Positions 5,526-5,664 of a DNA stretch of 5,664 nucleotides are shown here, piece after piece. Below the pieces are notes generated by a model that was not told where the DNA came from, did no database searches, and was given only the letters and a program-made list of their open reading frames with translations. The stretch is from a bacterium (GTDB lineage Bacteria; Verrucomicrobiota; Verrucomicrobiia; Chthoniobacterales; Terrimicrobiaceae), in contig RFZT01000169.1 of assembly GCA_009920585.1 (NCBI GenBank), positions 1-5,664 of the forward strand. The letters are read 5' to 3'. Each line of letters opens with the position of its first letter. Position 1 is the stretch's first letter. The position numbers and the translations under genes are program-made.

Positions 5526-5663
5526 TCAATTATCATGCTCTACCGACACTGATTTTTCCTTGGATTCATAACTGATCTGCTCCTCAGAAGAGCCGCTCCC
5601 GTAAAGGGTGTGGGGACTCTGTGGATCAGCAGAAATATGATCCTTGAAAAATTGAAAACAGCG
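5526..5663 (-). CDS. C-terminal end of an unidentified protein
   Basis: A minus-strand frame enters from the right edge and stops at TGA 5526-5528, giving 45 residues without a visible start. It reads RCFQFFKDHISADPQSPHTL, then a polar tail with YGSGSSEEQISYESKEK and a final EHDN. The tail is Ser/Glu/Lys-rich and probably disordered, typical of a protein C-terminus. I do not recognise a family. One other minus-strand frame is also open over most of this stretch, so openness alone is weak evidence, but this frame has the more protein-like composition and the plus strand is interrupted by stops. It would converge on the AbrB-like gene. Confidence 0.45.
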   Translation of the reverse strand, partial: RCFQFFKDHISADPQSPHTLYGSGSSEEQISYESKEKSVSVEHDN

Positions 5664-5664
5664 T

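Noticed and set aside
5572..5629. Inverted repeat CTGATC/GATCAG near the right edge, as a possible insertion-element end
   Set aside because: Only 6 bases, inside a probable coding frame, with no flanking duplication or transposase.
1..5664. CRISPR array, tRNA, rRNA, complete insertion sequence or replication origin
   Set aside because: No regularly spaced repeats, RNA-gene sequence, transposase or iteron cluster was seen anywhere in the window.

Overview
The window is a chromosomal stretch of moderate GC content (about 50%) from a Gram-negative-type bacterium. Supporting this are a lipoprotein with an outer-membrane-type lipobox and a Tat-exported phosphatase. Several starts lack a Shine-Dalgarno sequence, and there is a small AbrB-like protein of a type I associate with Verrucomicrobiota. 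Verrucomicrobiota is my best guess from these traits and is not proven by the sequence.

Layout. Four genes run leftward on the minus strand, in transcription order: a PhoX-family (DUF839) Tat-exported phosphatase (3608-5008), a small Gly/Ala/Gln-rich lipoprotein (3048-3521), a full-length MgtA-type Mg2+ P-type ATPase (176-2890), and the start of a PTS EIIA-like regulatory protein that runs off the left edge (2-163). The gaps are 86, 157 and 12 bases. mgtA and the EIIA-like gene are almost certainly one operon; whether the two upstream genes share the transcript is open. A divergent intergenic region (5009-5247) separates phoX from a rightward 73-residue AbrB/MazE-like gene (5248-5469). That gene has an 18-base perfect palindrome over its predicted -10 element. 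A minus-strand reading frame (5526-5663) enters from the right edge and ends convergently with it.

How the genes may work together. The phosphatase would release phosphate outside the cytoplasmic membrane, and the ATPase would import Mg2+, the counter-ion of ATP and nucleic acids. Nutrient scavenging is therefore a reasonable theme, but co-regulation is inference. The most suggestive points are the tight coupling of an Mg2+ pump to a PTS-type phosphorylatable domain, the structured mgtA leader with a possible 19-codon upstream ORF and a hairpin over the GTG start, and the AbrB-like gene with its palindromic operator but no partner toxin or transposase. I see no CRISPR array, tRNA, rRNA, complete mobile element or clearly new multi-gene system.
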